Source of the DNA: CAVPCZ01 sp963702445
GTDB taxonomy: Bacteria; Bacteroidota; Ignavibacteria; UBA10030; UBA6906
NCBI GenBank assembly: GCA_963702445.1
Contig: CAVPCZ010000003.1
Location: 62,001 to 126,000 of the forward strand
Direction: 5' to 3'
DNA length: 64,000 nt
This document shows positions 48,746 through 58,098 of the stretch, one piece after another. Position 1 is the stretch's first letter; the number at the start of each line of letters is the position of its first letter. A model generated the notes under the pieces. It had not been told where the DNA came from, made no database searches, and worked only from the letters and a program-made list of their open reading frames with translations. The position numbers were made by a program, and so were the translations under genes.

Positions 48746-48774
48746 TTGCTTCTCTCGTGCGGAATTTCTATTTT
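48746..48774 (+). promoter_or_regulatory. Promoter of the first sugar-dehydrogenase-like gene
   Basis: TTG at 48746-48748, 20 bases, then TATTTT at 48769-48774. It lies 74 bases upstream of the TTG start; AAGGA at 48838-48842 is the ribosome-binding site. Confidence 0.5.
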
Positions 48775-48847
48775 CCGGTAGGAAGGTGTGTTGTATGATG
48801 ACGGTCTGTCCATGTGTCGCACTGCGAGCCAGTACTGAAGGAACCGG

Positions 48848-50806
48848 TTGATCACATTGCTACGACCTTTTCTCTTTCTCCTGTTTGTTGTGCTGGTGCC
48901 GGGTACTCTCCCGCTGTCCGGGCAATCGTTCCGCGTGGACACGCTGGCGCGCGCGCCCCTTGCACAATATCCCGTGAGCATTGCTTTTGTTCCCGACGGG
49001 AGCGGACGGTTTTTCTTCACCGAGAAGAACAGCGGCCGGGTCCGCATATATCAGCACCGGCTGCTGCCCGACCCGTTTCTCACCGTACCGGTGGAGTCCG
49101 AAGGCGAACAGGGCCTCCTGGGAATCGCCTGTCATCCGGCCTATGCCGATTCACCGTTCGTGTTCGTCTTCTATGTTCGTGCGGCGGACCGTCTCGGCAT
49201 CGTCGAACGGTACCGCGACTCCGCCGGCATTGGCGTCGAACCGCGTCAAATCCTCATTGTGCCCCGCCTGGACGACGCAACAGAGCACAACGGCGGCGCG
49301 CTGCAGTTCGGACCCGACCGCAAACTGTATGTCTCCGTCGGGGATCACCGGACTTCCCCCTGGAACGCACAGGACACGTCGTTCTCCAGAATCGTGTGGG
49401 GGAAGATCCTGCGCATCAACTCCGACGGTTCGATCCCCCGCGACAATCCTTCCCCCCGGAAGGCATTCTGGGCCTGGGGTTTGCGGAGCTGCGAGGGGAT
49501 GGCCTTTGATCCTGCAGACGGGGCGTTATACTGTACGGACGGGGGTGTCGGACACCCCAACCGGATTTTCCGCGTCCGGCGTGGAGGAAACATGGGATGG
49601 CCGCGAAGTGCTCCACCCGATCCTCCTGCCGGGATCCAGCCCCTTCTTTCATTTCCGGCAGAACGCTCGCCCGCACTCACGGGTATCGCCGTGTACACCG
49701 GCAACGCCTTTCCGCACCTCCGCGGCAGACTCCTGGTTGCGGCAAACGCCATTCCCTCCCTCTGGGTCAGCAAACGCCCGGCGCACAGCGATTCGCTGGT
49801 GCTCGAACGCTTTTTCACATTCCCGACGGGTTTTGCCGATGTGCAGATCGGACCGGACGGCGGCATCTATCTGACGAACGGACCGTATCTCTCCAGCAAG
49901 ATCCTCCGCCTTTCACCCGTTACCCCGGCATTCGCAAGCACGCCTGCGCCTGACGCCGTGCAGGGGATTCCGTACGCATACACTCCTGTGTTCACGGGCA
50001 CTCCTCCCGACCTTACGCTTCTCGAGGGACCGGAGGGCATGACGGTCGACGCGACGACCGGGCGAGTGCTCTGGACGCCGACCAATGCCCAGGCGCGCGC
50101 CCGGCTGTTCCGGGTTGCGCTGGGTGCAGAGAATGGTGCCGGAAGCACGCGGCAGAGCTTTGATCTCCGCGTCATCAACACCAACGATCCTCCGGGGGCA
50201 TTCAACCTCGGCATGGCCGCGGGCGCCGGAGTGTTGAATTTTCTCGGCACGGAACCGCAGGTCACATTCCGCTGGGCACAGGCAGATGATCCGGACGGCG
50301 ATTCGGTAACCTATCTGGTGGAACTGGACAGCACGGAATCGTTTGATACGCCCGCCCACAGAGTCTTTTCCTCAGGAAACGCCGACTCGCTGCATGTACC
50401 CCTGCCCCGCACCAGCGGCACGTATTACTGGCGTGTGATTGCCACCGACGGACGGCTTTCCACGCACAGCACTCCCCCGTACGCCACGATGAGTATCACC
50501 GTTCTCCCCACACCGGGCATTAAAGCGGCACCGGAACGGCCTCCCGCATCCCCCCTGGAACAGAACTTTCCGAACCCCTTCAATCCATCCACAAGCATCA
50601 GTTATACCATCCAGCGCGAGGGATATGTGCGGCTCGCGATTTTCAACCTGCTCGGACAGGAAGTGTCATGCGTATTCGAGGGACTGCAACCCGGAGGCAA
50701 GTACACGGTGGCATTCAACAGCATCGGCCTCCCGAGCGGCATTTACTTCTATCGCCTGCAGGCCCCGGGGCTGTTCGAAACCAAGAAGATGATCATCGCG
50801 CAGTAG
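48848..50806 (+). CDS. Glucose/sorbosone dehydrogenase-like beta-propeller with cadherin/Fn3-like region and T9SS sorting domain
   Basis: A 652-residue secreted protein starting at TTG 48848. The signal peptide is 'LLRPFLFLLFVVLVPGTLPL'. The PQQ-type GSDH propeller shows 'EQGLLGIACHPAYADSPFVF', 'EHNGGALQFGPDRKLYVSVG', 'GKILRINSDGSIPRDNP' and 'GGNMGWPRS' (residues about 75-330). A 'GIPYAYTPVFTGTPPDLTLL' Ig-like domain and a 'FRWAQADDPDGDSVTYLVEL' Fn3-like domain follow. The T9SS type-A signal runs from 'NFPNPFNPST' to 'MIIAQ'. The cofactor and substrate cannot be read; many such propellers are soluble sugar oxidases of unknown specificity. Intact. Confidence 0.85.
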   Translation: MITLLRPFLFLLFVVLVPGTLPLSGQSFRVDTLARAPLAQYPVSIAFVPDGSGRFFFTEKNSGRVRIYQHRLLPDPFLTVPVESEGEQGLLGIACHPAYADSPFVFVFYVRAADRLGIVERYRDSAGIGVEPRQILIVPRLDDATEHNGGALQFGPDRKLYVSVGDHRTSPWNAQDTSFSRIVWGKILRINSDGSIPRDNPSPRKAFWAWGLRSCEGMAFDPADGALYCTDGGVGHPNRIFRVRRGGNMGWPRSAPPDPPAGIQPLLSFPAERSPALTGIAVYTGNAFPHLRGRLLVAANAIPSLWVSKRPAHSDSLVLERFFTFPTGFADVQIGPDGGIYLTNGPYLSSKILRLSPVTPAFASTPAPDAVQGIPYAYTPVFTGTPPDLTLLEGPEGMTVDATTGRVLWTPTNAQARARLFRVALGAENGAGSTRQSFDLRVINTNDPPGAFNLGMAAGAGVLNFLGTEPQVTFRWAQADDPDGDSVTYLVELDSTESFDTPAHRVFSSGNADSLHVPLPRTSGTYYWRVIATDGRLSTHSTPPYATMSITVLPTPGIKAAPERPPASPLEQNFPNPFNPSTSISYTIQREGYVRLAIFNLLGQEVSCVFEGLQPGGKYTVAFNSIGLPSGIYFYRLQAPGLFETKKMIIAQ

Positions 50807-50874
50807 CGGCGGTTGCGTTTCGGCTGTGGAATTCGTATGGTGCATTGTCCTCCGTTATTTCTCACAGGTGGCTC

Positions 50875-52347
50875 ATGGCGCGCATGCACGCTCTTCTGGT
50901 TGGTGTTCTCCTCTTCGCGGGTATGGTAACCGACAGCGCCGCGCAGCCCGTGACGCTTGTCAATGCCTTCCCCGGACTCTCCTTTTCACAGCCGGTATTG
51001 CTGACCTTCGCGCCGGATGGTACCAACCGTAATTTCGTTGTTCAGCAGGGCGGTCAGATTCTTGTATTTCAGAACGACTCCGCCGCGGCCTCATCAGGCG
51101 TGTTTCTGAATATTGCCGGCAAGCTCAGCTCCGCGGGCGGAGAACAGGGATTGCTCGGGCTCGCCTTTCACCCCCTGTTTGCCGTCAACAGGACGTTCTA
51201 CATCAATTACACGGCACCTGCGCCGCCACCCTCCGCATGTCGTACGGTCATTGCCCGGTATACCGTTCCCTCCGGCTCACCGGACGCCGCTGATCCCCTC
51301 AGCGAAGTGCGTATCCTGGAGATCGATCAGCCCTATGCCAATCACAATGGCGGGATGATCGCCTTCGGGAACGACGGCAATCTGTACATCGGCATGGGTG
51401 ACGGGGGGGACGGCAACGATCCGGGGAACCTCGCGCAAAACCGCTCGTCGCTTCTGGGGAAATTTCTCCGGATCAACGTGGACGACACCACGGGAGGAAG
51501 AAGATACGGCATTCCACCGGACAATCCCTATGCCGGTAACACAGAGGGTTTCCGGCAGGAAATCTACGCGTACGGATTCCGGAACCCCTGGCGATTCAGC
51601 ATCGATGGGCCGACGGGGGAACTCTGGGCGGGCGATGTCGGGCAGGGGGCCCGGGAGGAAGTCGACCTTGTCAGAAAGGGAGGAAATTACGGCTGGAAGA
51701 TCATGGAAGGCGGCATCTGCAGGCCTCCCACCACAGGGTGTGACACGACCGGGCTTGTCCTCCCGGTGAAGGACTATGGCCGTACATTCGGGTATTCCGT
51801 CACCGGGGGGTATGTGTATCGCGGATCAGCCCGCCCCGGACTGCGGGGTGCGTATATCTACGGGGATTACGGCAGCGGGCGGATCTGGATGCTCAGGCGG
51901 GAGAACGGTGCTCTGGCGGCGGATTCACTGCTGATCGACACGCCCTATGCTCTTTCCGGATTCGGGACCGACCGGAACGGCGAGTTGTATATCCTCGCAT
52001 ATGCGGGAAGCACTCCGACTTCCCTCTACCGTTTCGCTGCGCTGCCGGCGACGTCCGTCCGTACCGCCGGCGATGCCGGCGGTGTGCCGGTGCAGCTCGG
52101 CCGGGCGTTTCCGAATCCCTGCAACCCTTCCGTCACCCTGCGCTTTCGTCTTGCTGCGGCCGCTCAGACACATCTTGCGCTCTACGACTTGCTCGGCCGG
52201 CTTGTGCTCCCCCTCGTGGATGCAGGCCTTGCCGCAGGGGAACACGAGGTGCACATCGATGCCTCCCGCCTTGCAAGCGGGATGTACATCTACCGCCTGA
52301 CGGCAAACGGACGAACAGAAAGCCGCACCTTCGTTGTGGCCCGCTAG
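50875..52347 (+). CDS. Glucose/sorbosone dehydrogenase-like protein with T9SS sorting domain
   Basis: A 490-residue secreted relative of the preceding gene without the Ig/Fn3-like region. ATG 50875 opens 'MARMHALLVGVLLFAGMVTD', a signal peptide. Propeller motifs are 'EQGLLGLAFHPLFAVNRTFY', 'NHNGGMIAFGNDGNLYIGMG' with 'DGGDGNDPGN', 'YGFRNPWRFSIDGPTGELWA' and 'GDVGQGAREEVDLVRKGGNY'. The C-terminal sorting domain reads 'AFPNPCNPSVTLRFRL', where F of FNP is replaced by C, and ends 'RTFVVAR'. These motifs fit Hedgehog-interacting-protein/PQQ-GDH-like lectin or oxidase propellers. Intact. Confidence 0.85.
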   Translation: MARMHALLVGVLLFAGMVTDSAAQPVTLVNAFPGLSFSQPVLLTFAPDGTNRNFVVQQGGQILVFQNDSAAASSGVFLNIAGKLSSAGGEQGLLGLAFHPLFAVNRTFYINYTAPAPPPSACRTVIARYTVPSGSPDAADPLSEVRILEIDQPYANHNGGMIAFGNDGNLYIGMGDGGDGNDPGNLAQNRSSLLGKFLRINVDDTTGGRRYGIPPDNPYAGNTEGFRQEIYAYGFRNPWRFSIDGPTGELWAGDVGQGAREEVDLVRKGGNYGWKIMEGGICRPPTTGCDTTGLVLPVKDYGRTFGYSVTGGYVYRGSARPGLRGAYIYGDYGSGRIWMLRRENGALAADSLLIDTPYALSGFGTDRNGELYILAYAGSTPTSLYRFAALPATSVRTAGDAGGVPVQLGRAFPNPCNPSVTLRFRLAAAAQTHLALYDLLGRLVLPLVDAGLAAGEHEVHIDASRLASGMYIYRLTANGRTESRTFVVAR

Positions 52348-52412
52348 CCGCACCGGAGGCATCGTTATTCCCTCCCGCGTGACCAAGGACCCCTGCACCA
52401 GCGGCCGCCGTG

Positions 52413-53647
52413 TTACCGTGATCGTTTTATCGCCACAAGGGTCTTGTCGTCCGAATACTCCGCCATCTTGTTGAAGGTCTGGACGTCTTCAAGAATCCGC
52501 TGACAGATTTCGCGCGGGTTTCGTTTCCGGTGTTGTTTCAGGTTGCGGACCAACCTGCCTTCGCCGTACATCTCTCCCTGTTCGTTCGCCGCCTCCACGA
52601 TGCCATCCGTATACATGAGCATCAGATCACCCTTGTTGAGGATCGTGAAGTCGGAATGGTATGTTTCCCGGAGGAAGGGCCCGATGATCTGGCCCGTGGC
52701 GGCGATGGCTCTCCACCTCATTGGTGTCCGCGCGCAGGATCAGCGGATTGCTGTGCCCGGCATTCACGTAGATGACGAGCCCGCGATCCGAGGCATTCAG
52801 TTCGGCATACACCAGAGAGACGAAGTGTTCCGCGGAGAAGGCCCGGTTGACGAGTGAGTTCACCCGTGTGATCAGGGATCCGATTTTTGTCTGGTATTCC
52901 ACCCCCATGCGGAGCGCGCCCGAAACGTACAATGCCTGTGCCGCGGCGGACAGGCCTTTGCTTGCCGCATCCCCGATCACCACACCGAGACGTTCCTTGT
53001 CGCCGGAGGCCTGCAGATAGTCGAAGAAATCGCCGCCGACGATGCGGTCGGGAAGCGATACTCCGTAGAGATCGTAGTTGTGGAATTTGAGTTCGTGTTC
53101 CGGGAGGATGCTTTTCTGGATTTCCCGGGCCTTGTCAATGTCCGCCTCGAGCAGACGCGCCTTGGATTCCACCCGCCGGTTCTTCAGTACGGAGTTGAGG
53201 GCGGTGCCGATGATGTTCAGCGCGTAGGTCATATCCCGCTTCAGATAGGCCGCCGTGATCGCGATGATGTACTGATAGAGCTCGTAGCTTTTCCACCCGA
53301 CGCGCTCCCCCACACCGGTGGCGGAGAATGATTTGATTCCTTTGCGCAGGAGATACGGATGGGTCTCCCTGCTTATCAGTGTCCCTTTGCGGGGAAGCTG
53401 CAGGAAGAGCGGATAGTCCGCCACCCGGATCCGGAAATTCGCTTCGATCGGTTCCATGTCGCCGAACTGGCGCAACAGCCGGTATGACCCTCCCGACTGG
53501 TTCCAGCTTCCAGATACGCCCTCCCCGGATGGGGATCTCTTCATTCTTGATGATGCTCTCCAGAACATGTCCGAGCAACTGTTCTTCGGTGCGGAATTTT
53601 GTTTCGCCGAGCATCTGAATCGTGCGGTAGAGCTTGTGTTGATCCAT
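52413..53647 (-). CDS. SpoIIE-type PP2C serine phosphatase; frame broken near 53525 and 52705
   Basis: From ATG 53647 an N-terminal region of about 150 residues carries no domain I recognise. Removing one base near 53525 continues 'WKLEPSGGSYRLLRQFGDME', and one near 52705 continues 'VEAIAATGQIIGPFLRETYH'. The SpoIIE/RsbU phosphatase domain shows 'ADIDKAREIQKSILPE', 'RIVGGDFFDYLQ' (metal ligand D), 'GDAASKGLSAAAQALYVSGA' and 'GDLMLMYTDGIVEAANEQGE', and ends 'YSDDKTLVAIKRS'. Corrected length is about 410 residues. Such enzymes dephosphorylate anti-anti-sigma proteins in partner-switching systems; no partner is encoded nearby. Confidence 0.85.
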
Positions 53648-53734
53648 GTCAGTGGTTGTAGGTTATTTCTCCGGCCCGCAGCGCGAGGTTCAGGCGGTCT
53701 CCGTCAACGGGGTACGGCACGGGAAAACAGTGAA

Positions 53735-54875
53735 TTAGTGGCACAGGTCGGCAAACTCCATCATCATGGCAATCACATGGTCCTGTTCATCGTCGGTCAA
53801 CGACGGATAGATGGGGAGACGGATGAGGCGGGCGCTGACCGATTCCGTCACCGGGTACTCTCCTTCCGTATGTCCCAGGGCCCTTCCCACCGGACTCAGG
53901 TGAAGCGGAAGATAGTGAAAGGTCGTGCCGATGCCGCGCGCGCGGAAGAAGACAAGGGCACGGTTCCGGGCGGCTTCATCCGGCAGGAGGAGATGGAAGA
54001 TATGGTGGTTGGAGACGATGCCGGCAGGGATCACCGGAAGGGAAAGCAGTCCGCGCTCTTCCAGCGGACGGAATGCACCGATGTACCGCCCGTAAATCCG
54101 CTTTCGCCGCTCCTGGATCCTCGCGCGCTTGCCCAGCTGGCTGATGAGCAGCCCCGCGGTGCTGTCGGGCGGGAGAAAACTGCTGCCCGTGCGGACCCAG
54201 GTGTATTTGTCGACCAGGCCGAGGAGGAACTGTTTCCGGTTGGTTCCCTTTTCGCGGATGATTTCGGCGCGTTCCGCAAGCGTCGGCATCCGCGGTGGCG
54301 AAGGCACCCCCTTCTCCCGTGGAATAGTTCTTGGTTTCGTGAAAACTGAAGCAGCCGATGTCCCCGGTTGTTCCCGCCGGCCGGCCGTTGCAGGCGGCGG
54401 CGATCCCCTGTGCGGCGTCCTCGACAACCCGGACGCCGTGTTCCCGCGCGACCCGCATGATCGCATCCATATCGGGGGAGACACCCGCGTAGACTACGGG
54501 CACGATGACCTTTGTGCGGGGGGTAATGCGGCGTTGCAGATCGTCGACATCGATCGTCAGTGTGTCGGGCCGGATGTCCACAAACACCGGTCGCGCACGT
54601 TCCCGGAGAATGGCATTCGTGGTGGACACGAACGTGAAGCTCGGAACCAGCACCTCGTCCCCGGGAGCGAGGTCCAGCACCATCATGGCCAGTTCCAGCG
54701 CGTGGGTGCACGACGTTGTCAGGAGCACATGGGGGACACCCAGCAGTTCAGCCAGCAGCGCGGTCGCACGGCGTGTGAGCGGGCCGTCTCCCACCATCGT
54801 TCCTGATCGCAGGGCGTCGGTCAGGGCGCGGGCGTCGTCATCGTCGTACAGGGGTTTGTGAAAAGGAATGGTCAT
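53735..54875 (-). CDS. wecE: dTDP-4-amino-4,6-dideoxygalactose transaminase-like (WecE/RffA) aminotransferase; frame broken near 54290
   Basis: A PLP-dependent DegT/DnrJ/EryC1 enzyme adding an amino group to a dTDP-4-keto-6-deoxysugar. It starts 'MTIPFHKPLYDDDDARALTD' and follows E. coli WecE closely: 'GDGPLTRRATALL', 'VLLTTSCTHALELAMMVLDL', 'PGDEVLVPSFTFVSTTNAIL', 'VYAGVSPDMDAIM' and the PLP lysine in 'GCFSFHETKNYSTGEGGA' (about residue 181). Removing one base near 54290 joins it to 'LAERAEIIREKGTNRKQFLL'. The end 'SARLIRLPIYPSLTDDEQDH' is also typical. About 379 residues corrected. Its ATG overlaps the stop of the glycosyltransferase gene upstream. Confidence 0.88.
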
Positions 54876-56003
54876 GTGTATCCTGCTTCAAGCACGTTGG
54901 CATACACCCGTTCCATCCGTTCAGCCATGGCCGCGGCATGGAATCGCTGCAGAAAACGCTCATGTGCGGCGTGTCCCATGCGTTCGCGCAGTCCGGGCAT
55001 CGGTGATCACGCCGAGGAGGGCCGAGGCCAGTGCAGGCGGATTGGCCGGCGGGACCAGGATGCCGGAGACGTGCTGTTCCACCATGAGCGCAATGCCCCC
55101 CACACCGGTGCACACGACCGGAAGGCCGGTGGCGAGGGCACGGAGAATGGCGATGGGGAACATCTCCGCAGCCAGTTCAAGCGAGGAGTGACAGTAGACG
55201 TCAAATCCGGGATACCACTCATGCAGGTTGTCCTGGAAGCCGAGAAACCTGATGTACTGTTCGATGCCGAGTTGCCGCGCCTGGAGCTGCAGGCTCTCAA
55301 GGAGTTCCCCGTCGCCGATAACCGGGAAGAGCACGCGGCGGGAGTGCCGTACGACTTCCGCGACTGCCTCGAGAAGATCGCGGTGTCCCTTGAACGGAAC
55401 AAGACGCGCAACATTGCCGATCACCACGGTCTGTTCGTCCACTCCCAGCAGCGCACGTGCCGCGACCCGGGCGGTCCGCCGGCGGTCTTCCGGTTCGTCC
55501 TCGATGCCGATCGGCACGGTCGTGATCCGGTCCGCCCGGATCCCGTCTTCCGCGATGAGCACATCGCGGCCGGCATCCGCATCGGTGACGAAGTGATCGA
55601 TGCCCCACCGGTTCCGTATCCAGTGGGTGAGATTGTGCTGGATCGAATGGGTACTGTGAATACCGGCCACATGACGCACGGGAGAACGGACCGAGGCAAG
55701 CGCGGCACACGTGCGGTCATAGTTCGCATTGCTGTGGACGATCCGGATGGCGCGCGCGCGCATTTCACGGCGGAGCTGCGCTGATACGGCGAAGACGCGG
55801 TCCATGCCCCGATAGTCCACGGGCACCACCGGGATCCCCGCCGCACGACATTTTGTGAGCAGGAGGTGACCCGGAAGCGCGGAGACGAAGACAGAGTGCC
55901 CGCGGTGCCGGAGATAGCGGGCAAGGATCAGCACGTAGTCTTCGCCGCCCGCAAAAATCGACGGTGCCGTTCGTGAGGAGGATATTCACACGCGGTCGCT
56001 CAT
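54872..56003 (-). CDS. GT4-family glycosyltransferase; frame breaks near 54990, 55965 and the start
   Basis: Transfers a sugar from a nucleotide donor, probably onto a lipid-linked or surface glycan. Correcting one base near 55965 gives the N-terminal 'NILLTNGTVDFAGGEDYVLI' and 'LARYLRHRGHSVFVSALPGH'. The donor-binding half has 'VVIGNVARLVPFKGHRDLLE', 'IRFLGFQDNLHEWYPGFDVY' and the E-x7-E motif region 'SSLELAAEMFPIAILRALAT'. Removing one base near 54990 restores the C-terminal helix 'ERMGHAAHERFLQRFHAAAM', ending at 54872. ATG 56003 overlaps the upstream stop but needs one base added soon after. About 376 residues. Confidence 0.82.
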
Positions 56004-56861
56004 GTATTGCCGTAGACTTCACCGACCCCGAATGTGCTTGCCGCCCAGAGGGTGAGATTGGCGCTGATTGCGGCAATCGCGCGTTTTTCATCGTCTTCCC
56101 GCACCACAAGGTCGTATGTTTCGGCCACGTTTTTCAGGTTGCGCAGCATTTTTGCCACCCTTTCACGGCGCACCGTGCCCTGCCAGTAGGCGATCTGGGT
56201 GCTGATCATCGTACCGTGGCGCCGGAGGAGTTCCCCCAGCGTAAACACCTTTTCGCTGCGGGGTGGACGCGGAGTGCAGATCTGCGTGAGGTCGGTGAAA
56301 TACTCATCCCAGTGCGTCGCAAAGGCGCGGTTTTCCGGTCTGCGGAGATAGCGCGCACGCTTCAGCGAAAAATGTGCCTGCGTCCGCACCCGGAACCGCG
56401 GAATCAGCAGGTGCAAATCATAGAGGGTCTCTTACCTCCGTCGGGTCGTCCGGATCGGTTACGCGGTATACCCAGCGCTTTTTCAGCGCCCGCCAGGTGT
56501 CCACGCAGACCACCGGTGCTTCGCGGCTGTCAACGGAAATGAACTTTCCCTTCTCCGCCCCGACCACCGTGATCCAGTGTTCCCAGGAATCAACACAGAG
56601 GAGGGCCGGCCGGCCTTTCTTCAGCGCCGAAAGGAGCTCGCGCTTGGCACGAAGGGCATTGGTCCGGCGGACGATCTTCATATCGCAATCATATGCCCGG
56701 GCGGCCTTGCCCAGCTTGATTTCGTCCGTGCCGGCCCACCAGTGCGTTCCGGCGATGCGCGAAACCTGCTTTTCGTCGACAATCTTCCCGAGCATGATCA
56801 GTGCATACTTCAGCGCAAAAGGCCCGCACTGCCATTTATTTGGTTGTGGATACAGTCCCAT
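56000..56861 (-). CDS. C39-like cysteine peptidase with C-terminal extension; frame broken near 56425
   Basis: From ATG 56861 the protein opens 'MGLYPQPNKWQCGPFALKYA', with the catalytic cysteine of a papain-like C39 fold at residue 12. The histidine is in 'VDSWEHWITVVG' (about residue 95), and 'FISVDSREAPV' gives a likely aspartate. Removing one A near 56425 converts the apparent end into 'TEVETLYDLHLLIPRFRV' and continues about 140 residues of a helical extension ('FSLKRARYLRRPENRAFATH', 'WDEYFTDLTQICTPRP'). It stops at 56000, overlapping the glycosyltransferase start. About 286 residues in total. No signal peptide is visible, so it is cytosolic. Substrate unknown. Confidence 0.7.
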
Positions 56862-56978
56862 GGAGGATCACGTCACCCTGCGGAATCACTGTTTGACAAA
56901 GGTACTCAAAGCAGAAGGGAAATCCAAGGAAGGAAAAACGGCCAAAAACGCTTACATGAGCAATATTATGCGGCCTTC

Positions 56979-57530
56979 CTATGGTACCAGGGGATCCCTG
57001 TCCGCTGGAATCTCCTGAAAGGCCCGTGCGGCGAGCAGGACGAAAGCCACAATTGCTCCGCAACAGAACAAGACTCCCGCACCAAAGACCACCCAGGCAA
57101 GCGGTTCGGCCGCTTCAAGATGGTCCTCCAGAAGCCAGTACCAGTCATGTGTGAGACCCGATGCAATCAGCCGTAGCTTTCTGTACGGTGCGTCTGCGAT
57201 GTAGATGCTGGCATTCACCAGGCTCTCGCCGAGCCAGAAGGCGGGAAAAGGGGCCTGACCCGGCTTCTGCCGCCAGGTAACAGCAAGCAGGGCGGCGGGC
57301 AGGAACACCTGCATGAACGAACCGCCGATCACCGAGACCCACCTGCCGAAAGGACTCAGCAGAAAGTGGCCGGCCTCATGAATGAACAGGTTGATGACAT
57401 CCAGGACAAAGACCAGCAGAGGCGGGTCGTTCGGATGGCCGCCGGGTGTGCACGCGCCGACAAGAAAGAAGACCACCCGCACCAGGTAGAGCGCGACGAG
57501 GAGCTTCAGTGCGAGCAGCACACCCTTCAT
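56979..57530 (-). CDS. Membrane protein with HEAGH metallopeptidase-like motif
   Basis: A 183-residue protein with about four hydrophobic segments (residues 5-27, 37-60, 68-85 and 148-172). The second contains 'DVINLFIHEAGHFLLSPFGR', a zinc-type HExxH placed inside a membrane helix as in M50 site-2-type peptidases. The usual downstream NxxPG or third ligand of M50 is not evident; 'LGESLVNASIYIADAP' is a possible second site. It may be a zinc-dependent intramembrane protease relative or only structural. The start overlaps by four bases the stop of the DinB gene. Intact. Confidence 0.65.
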   Translation of the reverse strand: MKGVLLALKLLVALYLVRVVFFLVGACTPGGHPNDPPLLVFVLDVINLFIHEAGHFLLSPFGRWVSVIGGSFMQVFLPAALLAVTWRQKPGQAPFPAFWLGESLVNASIYIADAPYRKLRLIASGLTHDWYWLLEDHLEAAEPLAWVVFGAGVLFCCGAIVAFVLLAARAFQEIPADRDPLVP

Positions 57531-58027
57531 GTTCGCGTCGTCTCGCGGTAGAACATGATGAGCCCCGTCGACGGTGGAACGACACCGAGCTGCCGCATCA
57601 TCGCAACAACCTGGCCGCGGTGATAGGTGCCATGATCCACGACGTGCTGAAACGCCTGACCGTAGGTATGGACGAACGACTCCCCTTTTGCCGTGGTCAT
57701 GGTGAAGGTCTCCTGCAGCTTTCTGTCGTTCATCGTCCCGATGAACCTCGCGGTCTCGAAGCCCACCCGTTCCCAGACCGCGCGAACGTCCGCAAGTGTC
57801 GGCACCTCAGCGGTGCTCAGAAACGAACGATCCGGCGTGCCGAGCCATCGGGAGAGCCACATCTTCTCCGCCCCGACCATGTGCACGAGTGTTGCGTGTA
57901 TGCTTCCATGGCTCGTTTTCATGTCCCTGGTCACATCGGCCTCCGGCATTTGCCCCACGGCGTCGAACACCCGGTTGCTGGCCCAGGCGTTGAAGGCGTG
58001 CAGGAGCTTGAGTTCCATGAATGTCAT
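57527..58027 (-). CDS. DinB-family four-helix-bundle protein
   Basis: A 166-residue protein starting at ATG 58027, with GAGGAGGA about 6 bases upstream. The DinB/YfiT metal-binding histidines appear as 'ATLVHMVGAEKMWLSRWLGT' (about residues 46-65) and the late pair in 'AFQHVVDHGTYHRGQVVAMM' (about 124-143). Despite the name, this family is not the DinB (Pol IV) polymerase; members are metal-dependent thiol transferases or hydrolases of poorly known role. Intact. Confidence 0.88.
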   Translation of the reverse strand: MTFMELKLLHAFNAWASNRVFDAVGQMPEADVTRDMKTSHGSIHATLVHMVGAEKMWLSRWLGTPDRSFLSTAEVPTLADVRAVWERVGFETARFIGTMNDRKLQETFTMTTAKGESFVHTYGQAFQHVVDHGTYHRGQVVAMMRQLGVVPPSTGLIMFYRETTRT

Positions 58028-58098
58028 GTTGTCCTCCTCGGATGATGGTGCATGGCGATCCCGTCACCGGAACACGCGCTGTCATCGCTGTCGTTGCA

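Noticed and set aside
56000..56416. A separate 138-residue gene upstream of the glycosyltransferase
   Set aside because: Removing one base near 56425 joins it in frame to the C39-like peptidase, and it has no ribosome-binding site of its own, so I read it as the extension of that protein.
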